In this document: piece after piece, positions 39,401 to 52,072 of the stretch
Position numbering within the stretch: position 1 is the stretch's first letter
How the letters are laid out: every line of letters begins with the position of its first letter
Source of the DNA: Mugil cephalus
Lineage: Eukaryota > Chordata > Actinopteri > Mugiliformes > Mugilidae
Assembly (NCBI RefSeq): GCF_022458985.1
Contig: NC_061782.1
Location: forward strand, 14,277,672-14,341,671
Direction: 5' to 3'
DNA: 64,000 nucleotides
The notes under the pieces: generated by a model
What the model saw: only the letters and a program-made list of their open reading frames with translations
Database searches by the model: none
What the model was told of the DNA's origin: nothing
Program-made: the position numbers and the translations under genes

Positions 39401-42400
39401 AAAACAACGCCAGCTGATGTGAAAGAGCAAAATGCAACACACAGAGACTGGAATCTATAAATGGATAGCACAAAACCATCAATTAAGTTGATAAAAATAG
39501 GAGCAAGTTGTAAATTGACTACCAGACCATGAAAAGTTCACATGCTTTGCATTCCAGCTGAAGTCTGTAGAGATGGGAGCTCCATGGAAACCCTTTCTTA
39601 ATAAAGACTGCGGCCGTCTGATTCATAACCAAATCCTAACAAAACAAACATTTGGGTGTTCACAAAGTTCAGAGAGGCCTTAAATCAGGCAAATATGTGT
39701 TCTGTTTATGTAAGGGGAAATTCAATACAGTTGTAAATGAAAAGCAATGTAAATGAAACGTCCATCCTTCAGTTGCTGCAGTTGAAAAACAATAAAAGTC
39801 GACCGATGACTTAATCCACGTATCTGAGTGGATTGAAAGTGACATCATCCCCATGTGTGAAATCCATTCATTTAATCAAAGCATATCTGCTGCCAATGCT
39901 GACCAGAGACTTCCACAACTGACAGAAGTAGAGAACTGCATGTGCACTGCCATCTGCGTATAAACAAACATTCGTCACTGCAGCAGCATTTCTGATCATA
40001 AAATTATTTTATCTTCTTAAAACTCAAGATGTGTTTTTTTTTGTTGTTTTTCTTAGTGTATGAGGGTCTGCAAGTATGAATAGTGTGAAGAGGTCACACT
40101 ATTGTCCATCCAATACTGGTCAAAGTGTGTGGCTAACTGATTTAAAACAGGGATTTCTAAAGAGTAGTGACGCACAGTCACACTTTAATCCAGATTACAT
40201 TGAAGCACTAATCCTGAAAAATACAGTTTCTTTACAACAAATATGGTTTTGCGAAAATATAATCTGTTGGCTGTTTTCTGCAAGGTTCTATTTGAGAGCA
40301 ATGTTTACGTACATACGTATGGGACGTGTAACTCACACTGTGAGCGAGTGCTGTGATTTCTCATTCACCGGATTGATTGGAAGAGCAGCTGTGTTCAGCA
40401 TTACCATTGATTGTCCTGTGGCTGCTCAACATGAGCGCGTGTGTTGTGCTGCGTATGTGTGTGTGCAAACAGTCTTAGGGTCTCAGGGTTATATAATCGG
40501 CTTCACATCTGACAGTCAAGATCATTAAAGGGGAGTGTGATCGACCTGAGGCAGCAGGCTGACATTTCACCTCATTTTTTTTCTCCCTCCTGTCTGGCTG
40601 GCCTGAAGTCAGTCACCCCAAGGTGTTGAAATGCAACTAAAGATGACACTAATTTAACAGAGTTATGCTCTGGGGAGCAACACGTTTAAAAATAAGACCA
40701 TTTGGAAAACTGGGATGGCTGCAATATTTTTATTTCACTGTGTTTCTTTGCTTGTTTGAACAAAAACTAATTTTTTTGTGGGCAGCACAGCACAGACTTT
40801 ATGTGTTTGTTAATCAACATAATAGTAGAAATAATGATAAAAGACATATATCCATCTATTAAATGATAGTCTTAACCCTCACCCTCACAGTGTGTGGTTT
40901 GAGTGTGCATATTTATAGCATAGTATAGTGGCCTGGAGTATTCATTCAGTTAGTCTACATCTGTTATTCATACTCTCTAGGTCTGATCTCCACTTATACA
41001 GCTACCTCCAGTTCTACCATCTCATCAGTAGTTAGTCCATGTTATTTATTTCCAGAGTCAGATGAGTCTCCTGATCTATGTGTGAAACCTAATTTACTAC
41101 AAGCTTGTAAAAAAAAAAAAAAACAGGGAGCATCCGTACAGTGCAATCTATAAACATCACATGCTGTGGTAGCTTCCTGTCCTGGGGCGGGGCTGGCGTC
41201 GCTCTGTGTTACAACCATTCTCATCAGCCTCCAGTATTGTTTTTACTTTTCCTCTCCACTGCTCAGAGAAATACGGATCCTCTTTTCTTTCCTTCTCTAC
41301 CCTTCCTCATTCTTTTTTTTATTCTTTCTTTCATTTTGACTTCTCCTGCACTTGTGGTCATACTGCTGCGTAATCCTCTCCAAAAGCCCATATGACAACT
41401 TGATTGGTTGACCAGACGTAATCCTCACTGAACTCTAAGTACCTGAATATGTTTGAATCTAAGAGAGGTAAAGCCAATGGGGGGGAAAAAAAGATAGATA
41501 ACTGAGCTTTCCTGCCAGACATTTGGATTCAAAGTGGAATATAATCCTGCAGTTATTTGATGTAAATCTCTGAGCGGTGTGCTTTAAATAATAAATCTGC
41601 AGATGTCACCAGTGACGACACATTAATATTAGCTACTAATAAACTCCTTATAAAGAGATTTTTATAGTTTTTATCTGTATTCTCAAACATTCTCAATATA
41701 TTGTCTCTATTTACGTATAACTGAATAATCAATCTGTAATAAAACATGAAGAGAATACAGTATTTTATTACATTTTTACTAGTAAAATTCAAAGTAATTA
41801 TGAATAGATGGTCTCTTTTTACTTACTGTGTTTATTTTTATAATTTTTTTCCATAGTGTTCTTTGAAATCCATTCACGCTGAGAGTTGCTAACGGCCCAA
41901 GGCGATTTTAGGATGCGGGGTCAAAGTTACACTTCTCACCATATGACAGCTCCATATGTCCACCAACGGCTGGGGACTTTGACGTACGTATGTCATCACG
42001 GTTACGCTGGAAGTTTCATGTAGATTACAAGTCAAATAATCTGTCAGGGACTTGTTCATGTAGCAAAATGAGTCTTTATTTCAAGTATTTTTCACGTCAT
42101 TTGAAAAGTCTAAGCCCTGGTGTTTTGCTGCAGATGGCTGAATTAGCTGGAGTGAATGTGAAAGTTGCCGGTTTGAATGCTGCACATGTGTCAATAGCAC
42201 ACAATTATGCAACTGCCCGCTCCCTCGACAGACTGTCATCAATTAATCTGCTTAGAAACACCAACCGGGAGCTTCATATCACTACAGCTACTGTATGTGG
42301 CAGCCTTTGGGTTTTCTCTTCGTCATGCTGCCTGCGTAAACACACACTTTACTGTAACTGCACTGACACATTCAGTGTAGGACGACATATTCAGATAGTT

Positions 42401-44229
42401 TATCTATACCACACTGTCTCTATCTGCGGGATGCACTGCAACGAGCCTGATCCACAGAGGCCCCTCCCATCTTTCTGCTCTTAGACCATGGTTAAAACAA
42501 CAACAAAAAAAGACAAAAAGGAGTTTAGATATTTGATTTTTTTTATTAATTATTCAAGAATTGCTGAATTTCATGTGAGTTGTTATTTTTGTTTGAACAT
42601 TCAGTGAAGAATTACTTTCTGTAAAATATAATCACGAAATCATCTGACATAAATTCCACTTCTCAACAGCGTTTACAAGATTTCACAGGGGCCGACGACC
42701 ACACAAAAGCCTACAGCATACATATATAAACACGTTTTACTGAACGGGATCATCCAGGCTCTGAACATCATCCAAATGTCCAAAGTCCAAATTTCCACCA
42801 CAAACTCATATTCAGTGATTTCAAAGGACCTGCTCTGAAACTATTCATGTGGGAGAGTCCGTTTGTAATTCACATTATGACACAAATCACATGCGCAACA
42901 CAAAACTGAAATGGGAGCTGTTAAAAATTCCACCTTCTTAAATTATCATGTGTGTTGATAACATTCTTTATTATAAATTATATCCTGCACTGAAAAAGTA
43001 CCTTAAGACTGGCCTATGTTTGGTTTTTGAAACCTACTGTAAGAATAGTGATTATATAATAACCAGTATGCGACTGTGTATCGTTTAACGCTGTGGTTAG
43101 ACAATACTATTAAAGGAAATGTTGGTAGCACTTTACGGTAAAGGTAACATGAATTCACATGCAACTCTATGTATGAAAAGGTATGATAAAATTCATTTAA
43201 AATCTCATCAGCTGTAACATATGTCCATGAATGAACAGGATCTCATGCATGACTTTATGAAAGACATATGGAACAACTATTTCAGGGCTTATTTGTCGGG
43301 TCATGTCGGCCACTCATGGGACAAGCTAAAAATAGATTCATTGATTCCACAAGCTTGCGTCATTAACCATTTGTTATCTCGCGGTGTTGGAGAAAGATAA
43401 TGTCGCCACTTTAGTTGAAATGTTACAACACACACGCAGTCTGCACCTTTATTTTTACATTAAGACATATTTTCTGTTTGAATTGTAAATGCGTTGATGC
43501 TCATTCACATGTGTTCCTGTGAGTTCATGAGATTTTAAATGATTATTCATGCGCCCCATACTGTAAAGTGTTAACAAAAGTAAACGCCTGCTTCTTAGGT
43601 AAGATTTGTGAGACAAGAAAATCATAATGAGAACGTAGCATTTGCGTAGAGTAATTCCAAAAATTGTCACTGAATTAATACAAAACATTGACAGCTACAA
43701 ATAATGATTAAATGATTAAATCTGTTTAAAGATGTAACATATTAAATCTAAGCTAGGAATATACTATTAAATACTGGAAATTTTAATTTGCAAACATACA
43801 CAGACTTATTTTTAAATGCAAATCTGCAGGCGAAAAGCGCGTTCATTTAATCTACAGCCACTGTACTAATCTCTAACTTGTCGTGGGGGCTGTGTGCTGA
43901 AGAATGGTCCCCTTGTCCAGAGGATTAAAGCAGTTCTAGCCTGGATGCAGAGATCACTCCCTGCCTTACAGAGTGTGATGAGATGCCAGTGGCTTGTACG
44001 GACTTTCACGTTCCATTGACAGAGGCAATGATAAGAGAAGAATGCCTTCTTGATTGTCCATCAACCCAGAGAGGTCAAAAGTTCAATTAATTTATTTTAG
44101 GGTCTTTTTTCTTCAACTGGAGGGGAACGACAGACTATTTCTGATTAAGAAATTACTCACATTACCGGTGGCAAAGGACATTTTGGACTGAACACGTACT
44201 GATAAAATGCCAGTATTTTATGTAATCTT
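36434..44229. other. Intergenic region between the cholinergic locus and rgr
   Basis: About 7.8 kb with no gene I can support. The longest open frames (40076-40528, 41990-42484) show no known protein pattern. A CA microsatellite lies at about 39064-39074 and T or A runs are at 39230-39247 and 41108-41123. Any 5' non-coding chat exon or enhancer here was not identified. Confidence 0.5.
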
Positions 44230-44240
44230 TTTATTTTATT
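44230..44240 (-). other. rgr: Candidate rgr poly(A) signals
   Basis: Two AATAAA hexamers on the minus strand (44235-44240 and 44230-44235), about 445 bp past the rgr stop codon. Confidence 0.35.
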
Positions 44241-44683
44241 TGGTTGGAAACTAAATACTTTCCTTTCTCTGCAGGGATGTTTGCCTTAGGATGAACACAA
44301 AATGAAAGTCATCTTTTTCCTAATAAAATAAATTATATTAAATTTAATATTCTGAGAAATCACATGTTTCCAGGAGCTGCCAAGTTGGAAGTTTTGCTAC
44401 GTTTAGTATATGATTTCCTTCTGGTAGCCTGTTTGGACATTTTTTATCATGTTCACTTTTGACCAACATGAAAGTTAAAAATTATTTCTCTGTGTTGTTT
44501 TGTGATGTTTAAATTCTGCAGAAATAACGGGGAGAAAATCCAGGAAAGAGTTACACACCGGCCAATGGCTACCACTGCTCGAGACACAACACAGTCATGC
44601 ACAGACACTCACAGACAGAAACATCTAGATACCTGTGAGAAACGACCCGGACAGGAAGTGTGTGTAATTATTGCATGCTTAGT

Positions 44684-47600
44684 TTATTTGGACTTATTCT
44701 CAATTTGAGGAACTTCAATCTTTTCCCCGGTGAGGAACTGCCAAATGCCTCCTCTGTAGTTCTCATTTCCCAAAGCGTACAGGAATGCGTTGAAGGTGGG
44801 GGAAGTCTTAGCCAGGATGGGAGCAATCTGCAGACACAAGCGAAACGAAGCCGTCAATGGTAGAAAGAGCTTGTGTGTTTTGTGTAATTCCTATAAAATC
44901 TTTGTAAGGTTAGACTACCTGGATGAATTGCAGGGGGAGTCTGGGTTTGTTTTAGCAGATTTATCTGATTTGGCTACACGCAAGTCTCTGCATGTGTTTT
45001 TTTTTTGATAATGCCAAGGGGGACACCAAAGCCATAGTTCTTCAAATTCCACAATTTTATGTTTTGAATAAAATATTTTCCTTTATATGTATGTATTCAA
45101 AGATATTTCTATGAAAGGATGAACTGCTTGCCCTTACCATCCTGAGCTTAGGTGAAACCAGGTTGGCGTTCTCCACAGCAGCATAGAAAGCCAGGAGGCC
45201 GTAGGGTCCCCAGCAGAACAGCATAGCCTTAAGAGGAGTGTTGGGGTTGAACTGCAGAGGGGGAAAAGATAGATGTAAAGCGGAGCAGGAGAAGGAAGTG
45301 AAGAAAGGAATGAAAAGAGGGGATCAGAACAAGAATAATTAGTTAACCACTGACCACGAGGAGTGAAGGAGAAAAGTGTGTTATGTCATGAGGTTTTCTA
45401 CATGGAGACATATCACATGCATGGGAAAATGCTTTGCAGCAGCCGAGTATCAAAGTTCATTAATGCTTAAACAGATAATGATGAAGGGGTATGTTGTTGT
45501 AATCTAAGGCTCTAAGTAAATGTTGTTAGAATTCACGAAGACATTTAACCCCCCTTACATATTTTAATCATGTCAGCATATTTTTTTTTTTTTTAGTTTG
45601 CTTGTTTGGCAGTTGCCAAGATATGTCTGGACCTCTTTTCCCACCAGAACTTTTGATAACGTTTTATGAGAATTTGGCTGCAAGACATGAGAATGTTTTG
45701 AGGTTAAAGGGTCATGAGGCACAACATTTCACAACGTTCAGGCCAGGACACAAATCAATTTCATTCCTCCACATTTCATTGCAAACACACTCTACTGTAC
45801 AACCTTTTTATTATTTATTTTTACAAAATGGAAAATGGTACAGGGTTTGTTTGATTATTATGTAATCGCATTGCTCTGGTGGAGAGCTCGGTGCCTTCAG
45901 TCTGCAGAGTTTGTGTTTGTAATGAACGTGTCCTCAGCAGCTCAGATGACTGGAACTAACGGGCTTATGCAACATTAAGTGGGGCCATCTGATTCACCCG
46001 AACTCCACTACTGAATTTCCTATTCATAGAAACAATGTTGCGGCCTGTATGCCGACTAAAGGACCCAATCTTCTCCCTGTGGCGGAGACCTATATAGGTC
46101 ACAGCAAGCACACGCCACATTCGTAGTCTGTTTTGTTACTCTAAATAGGGGCCATGTGAGGTGGTTGTACGGGATGAGGAGAATCCCTCTGATTCCTTCC
46201 AGTCGCTAATTTCAAAAAGGATGACGTGGGTTGCATATTTGTGAGGCTTGAAATGCTGTCATGCATTTAACACAGCAATATTGTGCTTGTCTTAGGGTTC
46301 TTTTCATAGACATTTCTAAATGAACCATGCACGTAATCGCACATAATCATTTATATGCACACTACATGAAATTCCTGCAGAAGGCACCCTCCCCTAATAC
46401 ACGTTTGTTGTCTTTTTCATAGTGCTTACCTTGTTGTTTCCAGTCTTCTTGAATTTCTGTGCAATTGACTGGTAAGAGGACATAACCACAAACACCTGGA
46501 TGGCCATGTTGAATATGGCCATGGGGATCAAGTAGGACACGTAGTTTCTGCAAAGAAGTGAAAGCACAGGAGACTGTAGTACAGGACTGCGAGACACAGA
46601 CCATCCGACAGTAATCCCTATTTATCTCTATACCGTAATGAAGAGCATGTGTGTGTTTGCAGTACCTGTCTCCCTTGCTGTAGTCCAGAGTGCAGCATGT
46701 CCTGAGGGGCTCGTAGTCGTACTCTCCCCAGCCAATGAGGGGCATGGCGGACCAGAAAGCCGAGAAGAGCCAGATAAATACAGCCAGAGTGATGGCACTG
46801 CTCCACTGCAGCTTTGTCCCTGGTGAGAACAAGGTTCATCATGGCTGTTTTAAACACCTCCAGTGATACTAAGAGTGGTTTAAGTTGTTTAAATCAGAGT
46901 AGCTATGTGTGTAATAACCACTGTACAAGCTATAGGTCATGTGTTGAGTCAAGTCCTCCTTCCCCTGTATCCTTCTATTAAGGATGCCTAAATATAGTTA
47001 CTGATTTTACTCCTCAGCATTGAAATGACTTAATAACACTCAAGCTTCTTAGCGAGCAGGTTTAAACCTGTGCTATTTGTAATTGCAGTAGCATCACATG
47101 TTTGTAATGTAATGTAAGTTATTTCGGAGGTGACCTAATGGAGATAATGTGTTAGCTTCTACATCTTGGGGAGGCAACGTGGTGTGGATTTGATTTTGTC
47201 ATCGTATGTTACATTCTGGGCAGGAACTCAAAAAGATGTCAACTCACTAGTGCAGTACTGGTGATATCTGTCCCAGGCGACGGCGGCAATGAAGTGGATG
47301 CTGGCAAGAGCTGTCATGAAACCCTGGAAACCATGAGTCTGGCAGCCATCTGAACCATAAGGCCAGTACCTTGAGGCAGAGTGTGTGTGGACATGTGTAA
47401 AAAAAAAAAAAAAGTCCCCTCAGGGTGAGCCAACAGTAGCAGGATGTGACAAAACAGGTCATTGTCTTGAGTAAACCTGGTTAATCCCATTGTTTCCAAC
47501 CTGAATATACATTTAAGATATATTTAAGCACAACATTACTCTACATAGAGAATTGAATCACTGTAATGCTGAACACTAAGACCTAGTGATGAGCAGTTTG

Positions 47601-49128
47601 ACTCTTTTCTGAGAGTCGACTCTTTTGGCATGGCTCCAAAGAGGAGTCGGCTCTTTCGGCTCCAGAACTGCCCTTTATTTAGTATCGTTTATAGCCTAAT
47701 AATATTTAGCTCAACACAGCAGATACACATGGTTTGCGTGTTGATAAGTCATTTTGCATTTGATGTCTTTATGAAAAGCCTTTTTTTCGTAACTTCTATT
47801 ATTTCAATAATACTTTAACTGTGCAAACAAATGAACAAAACACTGCAATCAAATCCACACAAACAAAAACAGAACCAAACTGAGCAAACAAACAGTATGA
47901 ATGTCCCCATGCAGGTTTGTGGTGGAGCCTGCTCTTAATCTAATTTTCAGTTTGCATTGAAGACACCCTGCTCTGCCACCTCCAATGTCTTTAAATTTCA
48001 GCCAGGTGCTGCTTCATTTAAGGATGTCACTCATAACTACGTGCGCCCACACTCCCTTCTTCATAGCTGTCTACTGTCTTTCTAAGTCGGCCACGGGGTC
48101 TGGTCCGTCCACCTCTCTGCTTTCACATAATGGCATGATTGTAAGTCCTGACATGTGACTGACCTCATGGCCTGCCTATTAAAAACAAAGTTCTGCCCCC
48201 ATCCTCACATCAGCAGAGATGAACGAGCACAGTGGGGAGCCGGCTCCATTCTGATTCACTACCAAGCATCGTCTCTTAGAGTCGGCTCTGTTGCGCATGA
48301 CACATCACCACTAAGAACAGCCTCTCCTGATTTAGAAATCCATCTGCTTGTGCACTTTCGCAGCGTATTGACCGCTCCCCCTCCACTCGAGCTTCTTCCT
48401 CCTCAGCTGTTCCTCCATATCGATTGTCCAGCTCGTATAGCCCGCATCATTCGTCTCGAGGACAGCTGGCCAAGATCCCCGGCCGCATTATTTTCTCATT
48501 ACATTTCGCCCGACTGCACGTGGTTAGACCTTGATATTAATTATAAAAGGGGCGGTTACATCACTCACCTCAGAAAGCTGGAGAAAGCGGCCACCGTGGC
48601 GTTCATGCAGATGCCAATATCAGCCATGGCTAAACTGAACACAAGGAAATTGCTGGGAGTTCTCAGCTCTCTCACTTTGAGGAAAGAAACGATTGTCACC
48701 GCGTTTAGTACGAAGCCCAGCAGACCTTTGTAGCGGAACAAAAACACAGAGAGAGAGAAAAAAAACATTGAGTGGCGATGAATGAAAACCAGTGCGCGCG
48801 GCGATGCTTAATGCGACACTGTAACGAGATGAAGACACGTTATATTGAATGACCGCCTTCATTTCTTCGCATATGTGCTTTGGTACAGGGTCATTCCCGA
48901 GTTTAAAGAGCAAAAGAAAAGAAACAACGGATCGTTTCCTGCAGTGGGCTTTACGCTACTCCCAGGGACCGGGTGTCGACAGGTCCTGTCATAGGTTAAT
49001 GGTACACACAGCAGGCATAACGCGGCTAATTCCAAAACAAAACACTCACCCTCCACCAGCAGACATGATCCCAGGGAAAACACATCGAACTCGGAGAAGC
49101 CCTCCGGTAATGGGTACGACGAGACCAT
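44684..49128 (-). CDS. rgr: RPE-retinal G protein-coupled receptor (RGR opsin)
   Basis: Opsin-family photoisomerase of retinal pigment epithelium and Müller glia that binds all-trans-retinal. There are seven exons on the minus strand: 49128-49050, 48725-48569, 47369-47248, 46819-46666, 46547-46430, 45251-45138 and 44827-44684 (TAA). They sum to 888 nt and 295 residues, matching human RGR (291-295). The translation begins MVSSYPLPEGFSEFDVFSLG. TM1-TM2 include LRTPSNFLVFSLAMADIGIC. At the end of TM3 it has AWDRYHQYCT (Asp112-Arg113-Tyr114), followed by IGWGEYDYEPLRTCCTLDYS. The retinal-binding lysine falls at residue 255 in APILAKTSPTFNAF, the same number as in human RGR, and NAFLY replaces the usual NPxxY. 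It is head-to-head with lrit1, as in mammals. It is likely the teleost rgra copy; the suffix was not determined. Confidence 0.96.
47584..48310. mobile_element. Non-autonomous hAT-like DNA transposon in rgr intron 2
   Basis: It is about 727 bp, flanked by an imperfect 8-bp target duplication, CTAAGACC (47576-47583) and CTAAGAAC (48311-48318), which is the hAT size. The ends TAGTGATGAGC and, inverted, TGGTGATGTGT share the core GTGATG. Both subterminal regions carry GAGTCGACTC/GCCGACTCT-type motifs. No transposase frame is seen. Confidence 0.75.
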
Positions 49129-49230
49129 CCTGAAGCCGATTCAACACAACAAAGTGCAGCTTTCACAGACTTTTCACTCCTCTCACTCCGTTCGTTTACG
49201 ATGTGCCTCAATGTGTCTGAGGGGAACCAG

Positions 49231-49281
49231 CTTTTAAAGGGGCATTTCACGTGAAATGCATTCGGTTTATTATGTAAAGCT

Positions 49282-49321
<40 letters not shown>

Positions 49322-49329
49322 CCTAATCC
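49231..49329 (-). promoter_or_regulatory. rgr: rgr core promoter: TATA-like box, TCACGTGA palindrome, GA repeat, CRX/OTX site
   Basis: Reading away from the rgr ATG (49128): a TATA-like TTTAAAAG (49231-49238); a perfect 18-bp palindrome GCATTTCACGTGAAATGC (49242-49259) centred on TCACGTGA, an MITF/TFE/USF-type E-box; a (CT/GA)16 tract (49285-49316); and CTAATCC (49323-49329), a CRX/OTX site. OTX2 and MITF are known regulators of pigment epithelium genes, so the set fits RGR biology. Function is inferred. Confidence 0.55.
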
Positions 49330-52072
49330 GCGCAGGAATGTCTTAATGAACATAACCACACAAACCGCAACCCTTAATGCGCATTTGCCCACCGCAACAA
49401 CAAAGCCCTCAATTAATAATACAACAAAGCCTTTGTGTTTTAGTGTCCCGATGAGGATGCAGCCGCTGCTGATGTTTGTCCACTAGACAACACGTCTGAT
49501 TCAGCCCACCCCAGCCCTGCGTCTCCCTTTAAGGAGGCACAACAGGTGTCTGCAAAGCTGGCAATTAAAGCAATACGCATAATAAGATTTATTTCATTCA
49601 TCTACAATGTGGATAATCAAATTATTCACCGCCGTTTTTTTCCTCTCGCGGTGCGTAACTGCCACACCAATGGCTGTGTGGGTAGGTGCATGCTCGTGTC
49701 TACGGGCAACCGATAAGGACACCTTATTTATTATTTCCATATATACGCCTATACGTTCAATAGGGTGCAGCCTGTACAATTTTCGATGGGATGTGTCTTA
49801 ATTCCATTAGAGTAACCATCCTTATTCAGTAATTAATGACGCAAAGTCGTGAATATACGAATATATTAAAAGATCCATGTGAATTTAGCTTTTATGTTCC
49901 TTTATTAATCCCTTGTCCCACATGGAAGGACTCTGTTAAAGTGAGAGTCCATTTTTTTTTTTTTTTTGAACGCCTTTTTTTGTGGTTGTGCTAGTTGTTT
50001 CATACAATGAATCACACAGTAACCACAAAAGATTAAATCAACTCCGAATCTGTCTGATTCAGAATGAGAAACTGCTGACAAAACATGCGACATCAGCAAC
50101 TGGGACAGTCTGTGTGTTACTGTGTGCGAAACATCTGGTGTAAGTTTGTGTCCCAGTGTGTGTAAATGTGTGTAAATGCCATGAAATCTTGTCATCATCC
50201 CCTGCCTTCAATGGTCTTCACATGTTTCAGCCACTGCAGCTTTTGCAGCTTTTCATGCCATAGGACTGCAGGGGAAACAAGCCTGACATTGTGCCGCCAG
50301 GGTCTTTCTCGGTCAGAGGATTATAAGATCAGGCATCTTGTGAAATATAGGTGAAAAAAAAAATGTAAAGTTCATAATCATATGAACATGCAAAAGGTTG
50401 GATCATAGGGATCATATATCTACCTATTTTTCTTTCTAAAAACAAACACAAAATTCTGTGTATTAATTTAAACATGTTCAGAATGGGCAAGAAACACACA
50501 GTGTTTCAGTGCATGCATGATATTCATATCTAAATTCTTTAACGTTTTGTGCTGGAAATGACATGGATTCGTTTTGACAAGTCTAAAGCATTTCTTCTCA
50601 TCTATTTTAAATGTGGGCATATTTGTTACAAAACATAATGCACATTAACAATGACATTGTACCTCATAGAAAGTGCAATCTTCTAGTTCATGGGCCACGA
50701 AGTAAAAGGACGGCATTACTGGCTGCAAATGGGATTAACTCGGTGTGCAATATGGAATGTTTACATTTTTTTAACACAATGGATCATTGCTCAACACCTT
50801 TAGAGCCTGAGAACTGATCTGCATGATTCCTAAACCATATATAATGTGAAACATGTGAGTTGAATGGATTTCAAAACCAAAGGTAAAAGAGGACAATACA
50901 ATAAAGTAAATTACTATAACATACAAACACTTGTGAAAAAAGAAACTGGAGACAAAACAATTACATTATGATCAAGTCTTCAAAGTGAAACTGCTGTTCT
51001 TAATCTATAGTGTTTATAAAGTTGTTGAAATGTGAGTTTTGCTCTGAAACCCTTGACCTGGTTAAACGTGGATCAGATGTAAAGTGAGCTCTTGCTGCCA
51101 AGTTTTTTATACACATTAAAGACCTGTATTTCGCCATCTCTCTGGCTCAAGTCGGCACACTTAGAAGTGGCGGCCAATTATAATGGAAAACTCCCAGTAT
51201 TACGGAATGTATGGGGAACCACAATGGAAAGGTGCCAAATAGTACGTGTAGTATTTACTTATGTTTCAAAACAAAAGCTTTACAATTGGAGGTATTTCCC
51301 TAGTAGAGTGGGATCGTGTCCAAAAAGGTCACTGAGGTAAACACTAAAGGCCACGAGCCTCTTCCATTCAACCTGATTACACATTATTTTCTTAATGTAG
51401 GCTACTTTTTTTATTCTCATAGTTTATGTTAGTTCCATGTTGATGAATAATAAGTAATTTATATACAGTTATGTCAATTTAATGTGATGGAAGTGATTAG
51501 TAGGCTCATTTTATGTTCTGTTCTGTTTCTTGCAGGAAAAAAGTTCACGAGGTATTAATTTTCTGCACATCAAATAAATAGCACATTAAGAAAATGTTAA
51601 TTAAACATCTGCTGAGTGCACAGGCCCCATGGTTGGAGCCACGGGCTATGAAGTACGGGCCACCTTGTGGTTAAAAAAGCCTTGACCACTTCTGGATTAA
51701 CACGCACAACTGGTTGACATTTGAGAGAAATAATAAAAAAAAAAAACTAACATCACGGTGGATTATGACCATTTCGGAAGTGTTTTTTTTTTCTGTGATA
51801 ATAAATAGGGACGTCTCTGCGCAGCCTATCGGATTCCGGGATGCAATACCCATCCAAATGAAACGAACGCCAGTCCTTTCGCTAATCCTTGTCTATCCTT
51901 TTTATCTCGGGACTCATAGCAGTCTGATCACTATGGGACAGCGAAGCGGTGGGACAAAGCCATGCGGATGACATTCATGTAAAGAGAGAGAAAAAAGTAA
52001 GTCTGTTTGACTTCAGCGGGCGCAAACTGGGCGCATGTAGGCAAAGCTGCGTATGCGTAAAAGTGGGCCAAA
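49330..52072. other. rgr-lrit1 shared upstream region
   Basis: About 2.7 kb between two divergent genes. There is no gene in it. A CTAATCC at 51882-51888 lies about 185 bp upstream of the lrit1 ATG. A poly-T run is at about 49951-49968. Confidence 0.5.

Noticed and set aside
40076-42484. Open frames of 150 and 164 codons between slc18a3 and rgr
   Set aside because: No recognisable domain, no splice context and ordinary AT-rich intergenic composition.
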